From Dokdonella fugitiva (lineage in GTDB: Bacteria > Pseudomonadota > Gammaproteobacteria > Xanthomonadales > Rhodanobacteraceae): 64,000 bases of DNA. The notes beneath the pieces were generated by a model, which was not told where the DNA came from, made no database searches, and saw only the letters and a program-made list of their open reading frames with translations. Both the position numbers and the translations under genes were made by a program. Positions 17,774 through 27,552 of this stretch are shown piece after piece (position 1 is the first letter of the stretch; every line of letters begins with the position of its first letter). The stretch lies in contig NZ_SLWQ01000001.1 in assembly GCF_004342425.1 (NCBI RefSeq), positions 925,146 through 989,145 of the forward strand, read 5' to 3'.

Positions 17774-18040
17774 ATGATCCACGTCCAAGCCATCGACACG
17801 CTCGCGCAACGCCTCGCGGCCCTCGTGCCACCCGGCCTGCAGGAGGCGCGCGCCGACCTCACGGCGAATTTCCGCAGCGCGCTGCAGTCGGGACTGCGCG
17901 AACTCGACCTCGTCACGCGCGAGGAATTCGACGTGCAGCGCTGCGTGCTGCTGCGCACGCGCGAGAAGATCGAAGAACTCGAACAGCAGGTGCTCGCGCT
18001 GGAACGCACGCTGGCCGCGAACGCCGCGCCGAAGCACTGA
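17774..18040 (+). CDS. ubiK: Ubiquinone biosynthesis accessory factor UbiK
   Basis: An 88-residue protein of the BMFP/UbiK (YqiC) family, which assists aerobic ubiquinone synthesis as part of the Ubi complex. An amphipathic N-terminal region precedes the conserved LVTREEFDVQRCVLLRTREKIEELEQQVLALE coiled coil with its BMFP-like core. The ATG at 17774 follows a GGGTGAA ribosome-binding site. The interval back to glnB (17541-17773) holds its promoter region and no recognisable gene. Confidence 0.9.
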   Translation: MIHVQAIDTLAQRLAALVPPGLQEARADLTANFRSALQSGLRELDLVTREEFDVQRCVLLRTREKIEELEQQVLALERTLAANAAPKH

Positions 18041-18047
18041 GGCTGCA

Positions 18048-18073
18048 CGGGCCTCGCCGGCGCCGGCGAGCCC
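18048..18073 (+). terminator. GC-rich hairpin after ubiK
   Basis: CGGGCCTCGCCGG pairs with CCGGCGAGCCCG (one bulged C) 8 bp after the ubiK stop. There is no T-run. It probably ends the ubiK transcript. Confidence 0.5.
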
Positions 18074-18172
18074 GACGCCAGTCATCTGCCCGCGCCTTGG
18101 CGGCGACGGGCATGCTCGCCCCCGGCAAGGAGGCCGCTCGCATGGAACGCCACCGAACGGGTTTCCCGGGAC

Positions 18173-18222
18173 GCCCGCTGTCCGCCGTAGTTCACCCCAT
18201 GGCGCGGGCAGCGGGCTCTTTT
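18173..18222 (+). terminator. Possible terminator/attenuator before comM
   Basis: GCCCGCTG (18173-18180) can pair with CAGCGGGC (18209-18216), which is followed directly by TCTTTT. The 28-nt loop is long. It sits 24 bp before comM, so it could attenuate read-through into that gene. Confidence 0.4.
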
Positions 18223-18245
18223 CATTCCCTCGCGCGCGTGCACCG

Positions 18246-19745
18246 ATGAGCCTCGCGGTCGTCTACAGCCGCGCGCAGGTCGGCATCGCCGCGCCGCTCG
18301 TCTCGTGCGAGGTGCACCTGTCGGGGGGCCTGCCGGGTACGTCGATCGTCGGCTTGCCGGAAACGACCGTGAAGGAAGCGCGGGACCGGGTGCGCGCGGC
18401 GATCCTCAATGCACAGCTCGAATACCCGCAGCGCAGGGTCACCGTGAACCTCGCCCCGGCCGACCTGCCCAAGGACGGCGGGCGCTTCGACCTGCCGATC
18501 GCGCTCGGCGTGCTCGCCGCGAACGGCCGCGTGCCGCGCGACGCGCTCGACGGCTGCGAATTCATCGGCGAACTCGCGCTGTCGGGTGAACTGCGCGGCG
18601 TGCACGGCGTGCTGCCGGCGGTGCTGCAGGCGACGCGTCGCGGCCGGCGCGTGATCGTGCCGCGCGACAACGCGCGCGAAGCCGCGCTGGTCGAGGACGC
18701 CGACGTGCGCGTCGCGGATTCGCTGCTGGAGGTGTGCGCGCACCTGGCCGGCCGCATCGACTTGCCGCGTGCCGAGGGTGGCGGCATCGACGACGGGCGC
18801 GCGAGCCCGTTGCCGTGCCTATCCGACGTGCGCGGCCAGCCGCATGCGCGGCGCGCGCTCGAGGTTGCCGCCGCGGGTGCGCACAACCTGCTGCTGGTCG
18901 GGCCGCCCGGCACCGGCAAGACGATGCTCGCGAGCCGCCTGCCGGGCATCCTGCCGCCGCTCGACGAGCACGAAGCGCTCGAACTCGCCGCGGTGCGTTC
19001 GGTCGCAGGGCACGACACCGACGTCGCGAACTGGAAGCAGCGTGCGTTCCGTGCGCCGCACCACACCGCCTCGGCCGCCGCGCTCGTTGGCGGAGGGACG
19101 CTGCCGCGACCGGGCGAGGTGTCGCTCGCGCACCATGGCGTGCTGTTCCTCGACGAGATCGTCGAGTTCGACCGGCACGTGCTCGAAGTGCTGCGCGAAC
19201 CGCTCGAATCCGGCCGCATCGCGATCTCGCGCGCGGCGCGCCAGGCCGAGTTTCCCGCGCGCTTCCAGCTCGTGGCGGCGATGAACCCGTGCCCGTGCGG
19301 CTACGCCGGCGATCCATCGGGCCGCTGCCGGTGCACGCCCGACGTCGTCGCGCGTTATCGCGCGCGCCTGTCGGGTCCCCTGCTCGACCGCATCGACCTC
19401 AAGCTCGAGATGCCGCGCGTCGCCCACGCCGAGCTGCGCGACGGCGTGGTGGGCGAGGACAGCGGAACCGTGCGTGCACGCGTCGTCGCCGCGCGCCTGC
19501 GCCAGCTGCAGCGCGCCGGCAAACCGAACGCATGGCTCGGCAACCGCGAGGTCGAACGCGACTGCGCGCTCGATGCCCGCCAGCATGCCCTGCTCGACCG
19601 CGCGGTCGACCGGCTCGGCCTCTCCGCGCGCGCGTACCACCGCGTGCTGCGCGTCGCGCGCACGCTCGCCGACCTCGCCGGCAGCGGGCGCATCGAGGAA
19701 GTCCACCTCGCCGAGGCGATCCAGTACCGCCGATTCGGCGGCTGA
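18246..19745 (+). CDS. comM: ComM/YifB-family AAA+ ATPase
   Basis: A 499-residue magnesium-chelatase-like AAA+ protein. Domains in order: N-terminal ChlI/Lon-protease-like fold (SIVGLPETTVKEARDRVRAA), Walker A GPPGTGKT near residue 222, Walker B VLFLDEIVEF, a Cys motif NPCPCGYAGDPSGRCRC, and a C-terminal helical Mg-chelatase domain. In Vibrio and Acinetobacter ComM is a hexameric branch-migration helicase that promotes integration of transformed DNA. No other competence gene is near. The length is typical and the ATG gives the family N-terminus MSLAVVYSRA. Confidence 0.94.
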   Translation: MSLAVVYSRAQVGIAAPLVSCEVHLSGGLPGTSIVGLPETTVKEARDRVRAAILNAQLEYPQRRVTVNLAPADLPKDGGRFDLPIALGVLAANGRVPRDALDGCEFIGELALSGELRGVHGVLPAVLQATRRGRRVIVPRDNAREAALVEDADVRVADSLLEVCAHLAGRIDLPRAEGGGIDDGRASPLPCLSDVRGQPHARRALEVAAAGAHNLLLVGPPGTGKTMLASRLPGILPPLDEHEALELAAVRSVAGHDTDVANWKQRAFRAPHHTASAAALVGGGTLPRPGEVSLAHHGVLFLDEIVEFDRHVLEVLREPLESGRIAISRAARQAEFPARFQLVAAMNPCPCGYAGDPSGRCRCTPDVVARYRARLSGPLLDRIDLKLEMPRVAHAELRDGVVGEDSGTVRARVVAARLRQLQRAGKPNAWLGNREVERDCALDARQHALLDRAVDRLGLSARAYHRVLRVARTLADLAGSGRIEEVHLAEAIQYRRFGG

Positions 19746-19805
19746 GCGGGTCACACGCCTTGGCAGGGTTCGGCCCGGCTATGATCCATGCCCGGGACAC
19801 GACGA

Positions 19806-21584
19806 ATGAATGCAATCCACGACACTTACTGGCTGCTCGCCGGTGCCGCCGCGCTGGTCCTCGTCGGCATCGGCTCGAGCCTGATCGCGCGCCGGTTCGG
19901 CGCGCCGTTGCTGCTGGTGTTCCTCGTCGTCGGCATGCTCGCCGGCGTCGACGGCCCCGGTGGCATCCATTTCGACGACATCGGCACGACCTACCGCATC
20001 GGCTCGCTCGCGCTCGCGGTGATCCTGTTCGACGGTGGCCTGCGCACGCGCCGCGAGAGCTTCCGCGGCGTCTCGGCGCCCACCCTGCTGCTCGCGACGG
20101 TCGGTGTCGTCGTGACCGCGGCACTGACCAGCCTCGCCGCGCGCGCGCTGCTCGGTCTGGGGCCCGTGCAGGCCTTGCTGCTCGGCTCGGTCGTCGCTTC
20201 GACCGACGCGGCCGCGGTGTTCTTCCTGTTGCGCGCGGGCGGCCTGCAGCTGCGTTCGCGCGTCGGCGCGACGCTGGAGATCGAATCGAGCGCGAACGAC
20301 CCGGTCGCCGTATTGCTGACGACCCTGCTCGCCGAGTACCTCGCCGCGCCGAGTGGCGTCGCCGGCAGCGATATCGTGTTCGAGCTCGCGCTGCAGTTCG
20401 GCGTCGGTGCCCTCGGCGGCGCGCTCGGCGGTTTCGCGATCGCCGTGGCGATGCGCAAGCTGCCGCTGTCCGGCGGCCTCGCCGCGCTGTTCCTCGTCGC
20501 GGCCGCGCTGTTCGTGTTCGGGGTGACCGGATGGCTGCACGGCAGCGCGTTCCTCGCGGTGTATTTCGCCGGCGTCATCGTCGGCAACCGCAACGTGCCC
20601 GGCTTCTCCCACCTGCTGTCGGTGCTCGATGCCGGCACCTGGTTGTGCCAGATCGCGATGTTCCTCGTGCTCGGCCTGCTCGCGACGCCGCATACGCTCG
20701 GCCCCGCGCTGCTGCCCGCGCTCGGCGTCGCCGCGTTCCTCATGGTCGTCGGCCGCCCGCTGGCGGTCACCCTGTGCCTCGCGCCGTTCGGCTACGGCAA
20801 GCGCGAGATCGGCTTCGTCGCGTGGGTGGGCCTGCGCGGTGCGGTCGGCATCTTCCTCGCCTCGATTCCGATGCTGATGCGGCTGCCGAACGCACAACTG
20901 ATCTTCAACGTCGCCTTCATCGTCGTGCTCGCCTCGCTGCTCGTGCAGGGCTGGACGCTCGGGCTGGCCGCGCGCCTGCTCGACGTCGCGCTGCCGCATC
21001 GCGACCGCGCGGTGCGCCGCGTCGAGCTCGACCTCCCCGGTTCGCTCGAACGCGAGATGGTCGGCTACGCGGTCGCGCCCGGCGCGGCGATCCTCGGCGA
21101 CGCGAGCCTGCCCGGCTGGGCGCAGCTCGCGATGATCGTGCGCGGCGGCGAGATCCTCATGCCCGAGACGGCCGGCGCGCTGCAGGGTGGCGACTACGCC
21201 TATCTGCTCGCGCCGCCCGGGCGCGTGTACCGCCTGGACTGGCTGTTCGCGCCGCCAGAGGAAGCGCGCGAGGCCGAACGCGAGATGTTCGGCGAATTCA
21301 GTTTCGACGCCGACGTGCGCCTCGCCGACGTCGCCGAGTTCTACGCGGTACCGGTGCGCGCCAAGGACGCGCCGCTCACGCTCGCCGAGCATTTCGCACG
21401 TCGCTACGAACATACGGTCGAGGTCGGCGATCGCGTGCGCCTCGGTCCGGTGAGCCTCGTCGCACGCGAGCTCGACGACGAGGGCGTGCGCAAGGTCGGC
21501 CTCAAGCTCGAACGGCTCGGCAACGTGCTCGTGCGACGGCCCTGGCTCGCGCGCCTGCTGCCGAAACGCTTCGTCGCGCGCTGA
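19806..21584 (+). CDS. nhaP2: K+/H+ antiporter NhaP2-type
   Basis: A 592-residue CPA1 antiporter with about 12 membrane helices (residues ~5-390). It carries the ion-translocation segment SVVASTDAAAVF and the downstream ESSANDPVAVLL motif. A RCK_C/TrkA_C-like cytosolic domain and a CorC/HlyC-type domain (VRLADVAEFYAVP to the end) follow, as in E. coli NhaP2/CvrA. These proteins expel K+ (or Na+) in exchange for protons and help volume control. ATG 19806 is chosen; an in-frame ATG at 19788 would add six residues. Confidence 0.92.
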   Translation: MNAIHDTYWLLAGAAALVLVGIGSSLIARRFGAPLLLVFLVVGMLAGVDGPGGIHFDDIGTTYRIGSLALAVILFDGGLRTRRESFRGVSAPTLLLATVGVVVTAALTSLAARALLGLGPVQALLLGSVVASTDAAAVFFLLRAGGLQLRSRVGATLEIESSANDPVAVLLTTLLAEYLAAPSGVAGSDIVFELALQFGVGALGGALGGFAIAVAMRKLPLSGGLAALFLVAAALFVFGVTGWLHGSAFLAVYFAGVIVGNRNVPGFSHLLSVLDAGTWLCQIAMFLVLGLLATPHTLGPALLPALGVAAFLMVVGRPLAVTLCLAPFGYGKREIGFVAWVGLRGAVGIFLASIPMLMRLPNAQLIFNVAFIVVLASLLVQGWTLGLAARLLDVALPHRDRAVRRVELDLPGSLEREMVGYAVAPGAAILGDASLPGWAQLAMIVRGGEILMPETAGALQGGDYAYLLAPPGRVYRLDWLFAPPEEAREAEREMFGEFSFDADVRLADVAEFYAVPVRAKDAPLTLAEHFARRYEHTVEVGDRVRLGPVSLVARELDDEGVRKVGLKLERLGNVLVRRPWLARLLPKRFVAR

Positions 21585-21627
21585 GCGGCGTGTGACGCGG
21601 TCTGCGTCGGCAGGCGATCGGCGTCGT

Positions 21628-21633
21628 TATGAT
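21628..21633 (+). promoter_or_regulatory. Possible -10 box of xdhC-like operon
   Basis: TATGAT lies 27 bp before the ATG at 21660. A start point near 21640 would leave a leader of about 20 nt. No convincing -35 was seen. Confidence 0.4.
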
Positions 21634-21659
21634 GCGCGACTCCCGTGGACGTGACCCGC

Positions 21660-22691
21660 ATGTCGCCCGACGCCGACCCATCGCCTTCCATGCCGCCGCT
21701 CGGCGGCTTGCGCGCACTCGTCGCCGGCGTCGAGGCGCTCTCGGCCGCGCGCCGCGATGGCGTGCTCTGCGTCGTCGTCGGCAGCAGCGGCTCGACCTAT
21801 CGCAAGCCGGGCGCATTGATCCTGCTCGATGCGGCCGGCGTGCGCGTCGGCGCGCTGTCGGGCGGCTGCCTCGAAGCCGAACTCGAGGCGCGCGCGCGCG
21901 ACGTGCTCGCCAACGGCAGCGCGCAGGCGGCGCGCTTCGACACCAGCGGCGACGAGGACCGCGTGTTCGGCTCCGGCACGGGCTGCGGTGGTTCCGTCGA
22001 AGTGCTGTTGCTGCCGCTGCCGGCCGGTGCCGCGCCGTTGCGCCGTGCCTTGCGCGCAGCCGATGCGCAGGATCTCGAAGTCGCGCTCGACCTCGTCGCC
22101 GCCGGCCCGCGGCTCGGCAGCGGCGAGGCGCGCGTCGCCGACGAGCGGCATCGCTTCGATGAACGCGGCGGCGTCGCCGGGGACGATGACGCATTCGCCG
22201 CGGACCGCCACGTGCGCATCGCGCCGGCGCCGCGCGTGCTGCTGCTCGGCGCGGGTCCGGAAACGCGGCCGCTGCTCGCGCTCACGCGCCTGCTCGGCTG
22301 GCGCGTCGAGCTCGCCGAGCATCGCGAGCGCTGGCTGCGTTTCGCCGCGGGCAGCGGCGTCGACGCCGAGCATCGCGAGGGCCCCGATGCACTCGCAGGC
22401 GTCGTCGCCGCCACGCGCTTCGACGCCGCGCTCGTGATGAACCACAACCTCGACCTCGATGCGCGCTGCCTGCGTGCGCTCGCGGCGACGGCCGTGCCCT
22501 ACGTCGGCCTGCTCGGTCCCGCGAAGCGGCGCGACGAACTGCTCGGGGAAATCGCCGACGTGCGTGATGCCTTGCAACCGCGCCTGCACGCACCGATCGG
22601 CCTGCGCCTTGGCGGCGAGGGCGCCGAGGCGATCGCGCTTGCGGTCGTCGCGGAGCTGCAGCAGGAATTCGCGCGTGCGACGCGCGCATGA
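21660..22691 (+). CDS. XdhC/CoxI-family molybdenum-enzyme maturation protein
   Basis: A 343-residue protein of the XdhC family, which binds molybdenum cofactor and helps load the sulfurated form into molybdenum hydroxylases. The N-terminal XdhC_CoxI domain shows VVGSSGSTYRKPGAL and LSGGCLEAEL; the C-terminal Rossmann domain shows VLLLGAGPETRPLLAL and YVGLLGPAKRRDELL. It is the first gene of a run with a MocA-like transferase and both subunits of a hydroxylase, its likely client. A GTG at 21645 is a possible earlier start. Confidence 0.9.
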   Translation: MSPDADPSPSMPPLGGLRALVAGVEALSAARRDGVLCVVVGSSGSTYRKPGALILLDAAGVRVGALSGGCLEAELEARARDVLANGSAQAARFDTSGDEDRVFGSGTGCGGSVEVLLLPLPAGAAPLRRALRAADAQDLEVALDLVAAGPRLGSGEARVADERHRFDERGGVAGDDDAFAADRHVRIAPAPRVLLLGAGPETRPLLALTRLLGWRVELAEHRERWLRFAAGSGVDAEHREGPDALAGVVAATRFDAALVMNHNLDLDARCLRALAATAVPYVGLLGPAKRRDELLGEIADVRDALQPRLHAPIGLRLGGEGAEAIALAVVAELQQEFARATRA

Positions 22692-23265
22692 GCCCGTTCA
22701 CGGCGCGATCCTGCTCGCCGCGGGCGCATCGACGCGGCTCGGTCGCGCCAAGCAACTGATCGAAGTCGAAGGCGAGCCCCTGCTGCGCCGCGCCGCGCGC
22801 GCGCTGCTCGACACTTCGCCGCACTCCCTCGTCGTCGTGCTCGGCCACGACGCGGACGCGCTCGGCGCGTGCGCCGCCGACTTGCCGCTGCAGCGGATCG
22901 TTGCGCGCGATCACGCGGAGGGCCTTGCCGCTTCGCTGCGCGCCGGCATCGCGGCGCTGCCGGCGGCATGCGAAGGCGCGCTCGTCGCGCTGACCGACCA
23001 GCCTGCGCTGGATGGCGCGCACCTGCGGGCGTTGCGCGATGCCTGGCGCGCGACACCCGCGCGTGCGGCTGCGAGTGCGTACGCGGGCGTGCTCGGCGTG
23101 CCCGCACTGTTGCCGCGCACATGGTTCGCGGACGCGATGCAGCTGCAGGGCGACACGGGTGCGCGTGCGCTGCTGCGCGCGCGCGCAGGCGAGGTGGTCG
23201 CGGTCGCCGCACCTGCACTCGCACGCGATCTCGATACGCCGGACGATCTCGAGCGGTTCCATTGA
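22675..23265 (+). CDS. MocA-like molybdenum cofactor nucleotidyltransferase
   Basis: A 196-residue NTP transferase resembling MocA, which converts molybdopterin cofactor to its cytosine dinucleotide form. The nucleotide-binding loop is LLAAGASTRLGRAKQL near residue 11; ALTDQPAL is the metal-binding region. The start is a GTG at 22675 with AGGA 8 bp upstream, giving a 17-bp overlap with the previous gene. The tempting ATGA at 22688 is out of frame. Context with an XdhC-like protein and a molybdenum hydroxylase supports cofactor maturation for that enzyme. Confidence 0.88.
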   Translation: MRRAHEPVHGAILLAAGASTRLGRAKQLIEVEGEPLLRRAARALLDTSPHSLVVVLGHDADALGACAADLPLQRIVARDHAEGLAASLRAGIAALPAACEGALVALTDQPALDGAHLRALRDAWRATPARAAASAYAGVLGVPALLPRTWFADAMQLQGDTGARALLRARAGEVVAVAAPALARDLDTPDDLERFH

Positions 23266-23408
23266 TGTCGCGGGCCGGCCCGCGGATCGGCGGCGGATCG
23301 GGCGCCGCTTGCCCGTTCGTGCGCGGTTCTTGTCCGATCGTGCAACCGTCTGGCAGGCGCGCCGGCGCCGGAGTAGCCTGAGTGCCCCGCCCTGCACCGG
23401 AGACGCCG

Positions 23409-23882
23409 ATGAAGCTTGTCGTCAATGGCCAGCCGCACGAGGTGGACGTGCCGGCCGACATGCCGCTGCTCTGGGTCCTGCGCGACATCCTCGGCCTGAC
23501 CGGCACGAAGTTCGGCTGCGGGCTCGCCCAGTGCGGCGCGTGCACGGTGCACCTCGACGGCCAGGCGATCCGGTCGTGCGTGATGCCCGCGGTGGCCGCG
23601 ACGGGCAAGTCGGTCACGACGATCGAAGGCCTGTCCAAGGACGGCTCGCATCCGGTGCAGCGCGCATGGCAGGAACTCGACGTCGTGCAGTGCGGCTACT
23701 GCCAGTCCGGCCAGATCATGAGTGCCTCGGCGCTGATCGCGCAGAAGCCCGCGCCGAGCGACGCCGACATCGATGCCGCGATGGCCGGCAACCTATGCCG
23801 CTGCGGCACCTACCAGCGCATCCGCGGCGCGGTGCATCGCGCGGCCGAACTCGCGTCGAAGGAGGGCGGCCATGTGGCGTGA
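23409..23882 (+). CDS. Molybdenum hydroxylase 2Fe-2S subunit (IorA-like)
   Basis: A 157-residue electron-transfer subunit of the xanthine-oxidase family, closest in layout to isoquinoline 1-oxidoreductase alpha subunit. The plant-type [2Fe-2S] cluster ligands are Cys37, Cys42, Cys45 and Cys57; the second cluster ligands are Cys95, Cys98, Cys130 and Cys132 ([20 protein letters not shown]). The ATG at 23409 is preferred over an in-frame start at 23382 because the family begins MKLVVNG and GGAG lies 8 bp upstream. Its stop overlaps the large-subunit start by 11 bp. The physiological substrate is unknown. Confidence 0.93.
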   Translation: MKLVVNGQPHEVDVPADMPLLWVLRDILGLTGTKFGCGLAQCGACTVHLDGQAIRSCVMPAVAATGKSVTTIEGLSKDGSHPVQRAWQELDVVQCGYCQSGQIMSASALIAQKPAPSDADIDAAMAGNLCRCGTYQRIRGAVHRAAELASKEGGHVA

Positions 23883-26067
23883 AGGCATGCAGCTTCCGGG
23901 TTCCCTCCAGTCCACCGCAGCGACGCCGTCGGGGCTTACCCGCCGCGCCTTCGTGAAGTCCGCCGCGGCGGGGCTCGTCGTCGCGTGTTTCGTGCCGCAC
24001 GCGGCGCGCCGCGCGTTCGCCGCCGAGCCTGCGGCGGGCGCGAAGGCGCCGGTGTCGCCGAACGCGTTCATCCGCATCGCGCCCGACGACAGCGTGACGA
24101 TCCTGCTCAAGCATTCGGAAATGGGCCAGGGCGTGTGGACGTCGCTGCCGATGGTCGTCGCCGAGGAACTCGGCTGCGACTGGAACCGGGTACGCGTCGA
24201 ACATGCGCCGGCCGCGCCCGAGTATGCGCACACCGCGTTCGGCATGCAGATGACGGGTGGCTCGACGAGCACGTGGGAATCGTTCGACCAGCTGCGCACG
24301 GCCGGCGCGATGGCACGCGAGCTGCTCGTCGCGGCCGCCGCGGCGAAACTCGGCGCGAAGCCGGCCGACTGCCGCGTCGATAACGGCCATGTCGTACATG
24401 GCAAGCGGCGCATCCGCTACGGCGAGGTCGCCGAGGCCGCGGCGAAGCTGCCGATGCCGGCGGGCGTGACGCTCAAGGAGCCGAAGGACTGGACCCTGAT
24501 CGGCAAGCCGACGCGCCGCCTCGACAGCAAGGCGAAGACGACCGGCACGGCGGAATTCGGCATCGACGTGAAGCGACCGGACATGGCGGTCGCGCTCGTC
24601 GCGCGCGCACCGGTGTTCGGCGCGAAGCTGAAGACATTCGACGCGACGAAGGCGAAGGCGGTCGCGGGCGTGCTCGACGTGGTCGAGGTACCGAGTGGCG
24701 TGGCGGTGCTCGGCACGCATTTCTGGGCCGCGAAGCAGGGCCGCGATGCGCTCGTGCTGGAATGGGACGAAGGCGCGTTCGCGCAGGCCTCGACCGCGAG
24801 CCTGCGCGAGGAATACCGCAAGCTCGCGGCGACGCCCGGCGCGACCGCCAAGGCCGCCGGCGATGCCGAGGCCGCGCTGAAGGGTGCGAAGGATGTCATC
24901 GAGGCCGAATACGAAGTGCCATTCCTCGCCCACGCGCCGATGGAACCGCTCAATTGCACGGTCGCGATCGGTGCGGACGGCTGCGACGTCTGGACCGGCA
25001 CGCAGTTCCAGAGCGTCGACCAGATGAACGTCGCCAAGGCGCTCGGCATCGAGCCCGGCCAGGTGCGCATCCACACGACGTTCCTCGGCGGCGGCTTCGG
25101 CCGGCGCGCAAACCCCGCGTCCGATTTCATCGTCGAGGCCGCACTCGTCGCCAAGGCGGCGAAGCGCACGGTCAAGGTGATCTGGACGCGCGAGGATGAC
25201 ATCCACGGCGGCTACTACCGGCCGATGTGGCTGTCGCGCCTGCGCGCGACGCTCGGGCCGGACGGCAAGCCGGTCGCGTGGGCGCATACGCTCGTCGGCC
25301 AGTCGATCCTCGCCGGCACGCCGTTCGAGCCGATGATGGTCAGGGACGGCGTCGATGCCACGTCGGTCGAAGGCGCCGCCGATTCGCCGTACCTCGTGGC
25401 GATTCCCGTGCACCGCGTCGACCTGCATTCGCCGAAGAGCCCGGTGACGGTGCTCTGGTGGCGCTCGGTCGGGCATTCGCACACGGGCTTCGTCGTCGAG
25501 AGCTTCATCGACGAACTCGCGCACGCGGCGAAACAGGATCCACTCGAGTATCGACGCGCGCTGTTGCCGAAGGACGCGCGCGAACGCCGCGCGCTCGATC
25601 TCGCCGCGGAGAAGTTCGGCTGGGGCAAGCCGCTGCCGCAGGGCCACGCGGCCGGCATCGCCGTGCACCAGTCGTTCGGCAGCTACGTCGCGCAGGTCGC
25701 CGAGGTGTCGGTCGAGGACGGCAAGGTGCGCGTGCATCGCGTCGTCTGCGCGATCGACTGCGGGCCGGTGGTCAACCCGCTCACCGTCGAAGCACAGATG
25801 CAGTCGGGGATCGTGTACGGCCTTTCCGCGGCGCTGCACGGCGAGCTCACGTTGAAGAACGGCCGCGTCGAGCAGAACAACTTCAACGACTACGTCGCTC
25901 TGCGCCTGCCGGAGATGCCGAAGGTGGAGGTACACATCGTGCCGAGCACGGACAGGATGGGCGGCTGCGGCGAACCCGGCACGCCGCCGATCGCACCGGC
26001 GGTCGGCAATGCGTTGTTCGCGCTCGCCGGCAAGCGGTTGCGCTCGTTGCCGTTCCGCATGGTTTGA
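23872..26067 (+). CDS. Molybdenum hydroxylase large subunit (IorB-like), Tat-exported
   Basis: A 731-residue molybdopterin-cytosine-dinucleotide-binding aldehyde/isoquinoline oxidoreductase beta subunit. A twin-arginine signal ([18 protein letters not shown]) shows export of the folded holoenzyme with its small partner to the periplasm. Cofactor-binding segments [16 protein letters not shown] and [10 protein letters not shown] are present; the last holds the active-site Glu. The ATG at 23872 has a strong AAGGAGG upstream. There is no FAD subunit, so electrons probably go to a cytochrome or quinone acceptor, as in IorAB relatives. The substrate cannot be inferred from sequence. Confidence 0.92.
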   Translation: MWREGMQLPGSLQSTAATPSGLTRRAFVKSAAAGLVVACFVPHAARRAFAAEPAAGAKAPVSPNAFIRIAPDDSVTILLKHSEMGQGVWTSLPMVVAEELGCDWNRVRVEHAPAAPEYAHTAFGMQMTGGSTSTWESFDQLRTAGAMARELLVAAAAAKLGAKPADCRVDNGHVVHGKRRIRYGEVAEAAAKLPMPAGVTLKEPKDWTLIGKPTRRLDSKAKTTGTAEFGIDVKRPDMAVALVARAPVFGAKLKTFDATKAKAVAGVLDVVEVPSGVAVLGTHFWAAKQGRDALVLEWDEGAFAQASTASLREEYRKLAATPGATAKAAGDAEAALKGAKDVIEAEYEVPFLAHAPMEPLNCTVAIGADGCDVWTGTQFQSVDQMNVAKALGIEPGQVRIHTTFLGGGFGRRANPASDFIVEAALVAKAAKRTVKVIWTREDDIHGGYYRPMWLSRLRATLGPDGKPVAWAHTLVGQSILAGTPFEPMMVRDGVDATSVEGAADSPYLVAIPVHRVDLHSPKSPVTVLWWRSVGHSHTGFVVESFIDELAHAAKQDPLEYRRALLPKDARERRALDLAAEKFGWGKPLPQGHAAGIAVHQSFGSYVAQVAEVSVEDGKVRVHRVVCAIDCGPVVNPLTVEAQMQSGIVYGLSAALHGELTLKNGRVEQNNFNDYVALRLPEMPKVEVHIVPSTDRMGGCGEPGTPPIAPAVGNALFALAGKRLRSLPFRMV

Positions 26068-26192
26068 ATCCACGACACGTCAGGGGCCCATAGTTCATGA
26101 TCGAAATTCCCGGTCGCACAAACACGCTTTCTCTATCGAGCCGCATCTGAATTACGTCCTGGGACAATCTCTCTGACAGCGGTGGAAAGAAG

Positions 26193-26633
26193 ATGGCGCT
26201 TCGACGGATGGACAACGTTCTCCTCGTGGTCGAGGACCTTGAGGCCGCGAAAGCTTTTTTTGTAGAGCTTGGTATGGAGTTGCAAGGTGAGATGCCTCTC
26301 GAGGGGCGATGGGTGGATGTCGTCGTTGGACTCGAGGGCGTCAAATGCGAGATCGCGATGATGCAGACCCCGGACGGCCACGGTCGGATCGAGCTGCTCA
26401 AGTTCCGAGCACCAGCGGTGGTCCACGGTGAGCCGAAGAACGCTCCGGTAAATACGTTAGGCATACGGCGTGTCATGTTCGTCGTCGACGACATCGATGA
26501 TGTCCTAGCACGCCTGCATTCCCATGGCGCTCGACTCGTCGGCGAAGTTGCGCAATACAAGGATCTAAATCGGCTTTGCTACGTCCGTGGTCCGGAGAGC
26601 ATCATCGTCGGGCTGGCCGAGCAGCGTGCATAG
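26193..26633 (+). CDS. VOC (glyoxalase/dioxygenase-fold) protein
   Basis: A 146-residue vicinal-oxygen-chelate protein with two beta-alpha-beta-beta-beta modules: MDNVLLVVEDLEAAKAFF at the start and IRRVMFVVDDIDDVLARL in the second half. An end strand GPESIIVGLAEQ carries a Glu in the usual metal-ligand position. Members act as glyoxalases, dioxygenases or drug-binding proteins; the reaction here is unknown. Codon usage and GC content are lower than in neighbours (runs such as TTTTTTTGTAGAG), which suggests recent acquisition. The flanks 26068-26192 and 26634-26738 hold no recognisable gene. Confidence 0.85.
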   Translation: MALRRMDNVLLVVEDLEAAKAFFVELGMELQGEMPLEGRWVDVVVGLEGVKCEIAMMQTPDGHGRIELLKFRAPAVVHGEPKNAPVNTLGIRRVMFVVDDIDDVLARLHSHGARLVGEVAQYKDLNRLCYVRGPESIIVGLAEQRA

Positions 26634-26738
26634 AGCGTTCTAGCGCTGCCTTGCGGCGGGCGAGATGCCGAGCGCTTCGAACCATCGACCACCGTGTGCG
26701 CAACCGTGTTTTCATGGACCGCGAGCCCAGAGATTCGT

Positions 26739-27548
26739 CTAGCGCCAACCAGTGAAGCGATCATCCAATGCGTCCGCAGCAAGTTTTCGCAGCCTGGGAG
26801 ACGGGTCGGTCCTTGCGAGTTCCTGCAGGGCTTCGTTCGCGACTCCTGGAACCATGGGCTTGGCAAGGGTCAGCAGATGTATACGCGCATCCAGGGGCGA
26901 TCCGACGATTCCCGTTATCGCCATTGTCCGCGTGTCGAACATGTACTGCGGCCAGGTGTCGCGCGTCGAATGAGTCATGAGGTTGATCGACACGGACAAC
27001 TCCGCGGGTGCGATCTGCGAGTGCACGTCCGCGAACGCGTCGTAGAACATGACTTCGCCGCGGCCAAGATGCCATCTTCCGAGTGCTGCGAGCTCCGGCA
27101 CGTCGCCGATCTCGTGCGCGCGGAAAGGTTCACGCATGCGGTAGATGTCGGTCGCGTAACCCGAACCGCTGTACCCGACGGTCAGCAAATTGAAGTTGTG
27201 GTTGTGGTACGCGTCGTAGCCGAACGCCATCGTTTCGCGTGCTCCATGCTTCGCGATGTGCGCTTCGGGGACCCAGAAATTGACCCTGAGCATATAGTCG
27301 TCGGTGACGCGCAGGACGATCGACTGGTAGTTGTAGTCATTGCCGCGCTGGAACTCGCTCGCGTCGGCGGACAGCTGGTCGATCAGCCAATCGCCTAAGA
27401 AGTTCTTGTTCGCTGCAAGCCGTTGCAGCATGGGCGCCGACGCGATGATCGAGTCACGATCCCGGAAGTCGACTTCTGCCTCGATGTGTTCGACGTACTC
27501 GGCCAGGGAAACCGGTCGACACGCAACCGAAGGGATCTTGGCGGGCAT
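26739..27548 (-). CDS. Unrecognised cupin-like protein with C-terminal HEAT-like repeat
   Basis: A 269-residue soluble protein I cannot place in a named family. The middle shows a pattern like the two cupin motifs: AYHNHNFNLLTVGYSGSGY and, ~45 residues later, GEVMFYDAFADVHSQIAP then ELSVSINLM. This would give His-x-His plus a later His, as in small metal-dependent dioxygenases. The last ~45 residues (LQELARTDPSPRLRKLAADAL) look like a HEAT repeat. It begins 4 bp after the stop of a second HEAT-ending protein, so the two form a pair, downstream of the first RiPP cassette on the same strand. Function is unknown. Confidence 0.72.
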   Translation of the reverse strand: MPAKIPSVACRPVSLAEYVEHIEAEVDFRDRDSIIASAPMLQRLAANKNFLGDWLIDQLSADASEFQRGNDYNYQSIVLRVTDDYMLRVNFWVPEAHIAKHGARETMAFGYDAYHNHNFNLLTVGYSGSGYATDIYRMREPFRAHEIGDVPELAALGRWHLGRGEVMFYDAFADVHSQIAPAELSVSINLMTHSTRDTWPQYMFDTRTMAITGIVGSPLDARIHLLTLAKPMVPGVANEALQELARTDPSPRLRKLAADALDDRFTGWR

Positions 27549-27552
27549 CGGC

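Noticed and set aside
22688..22691. ATGA overlap as the start of the MocA-like gene
   Set aside because: This ATG is out of the MocA frame; the in-frame GTG at 22675 with an AGGA site is used instead.
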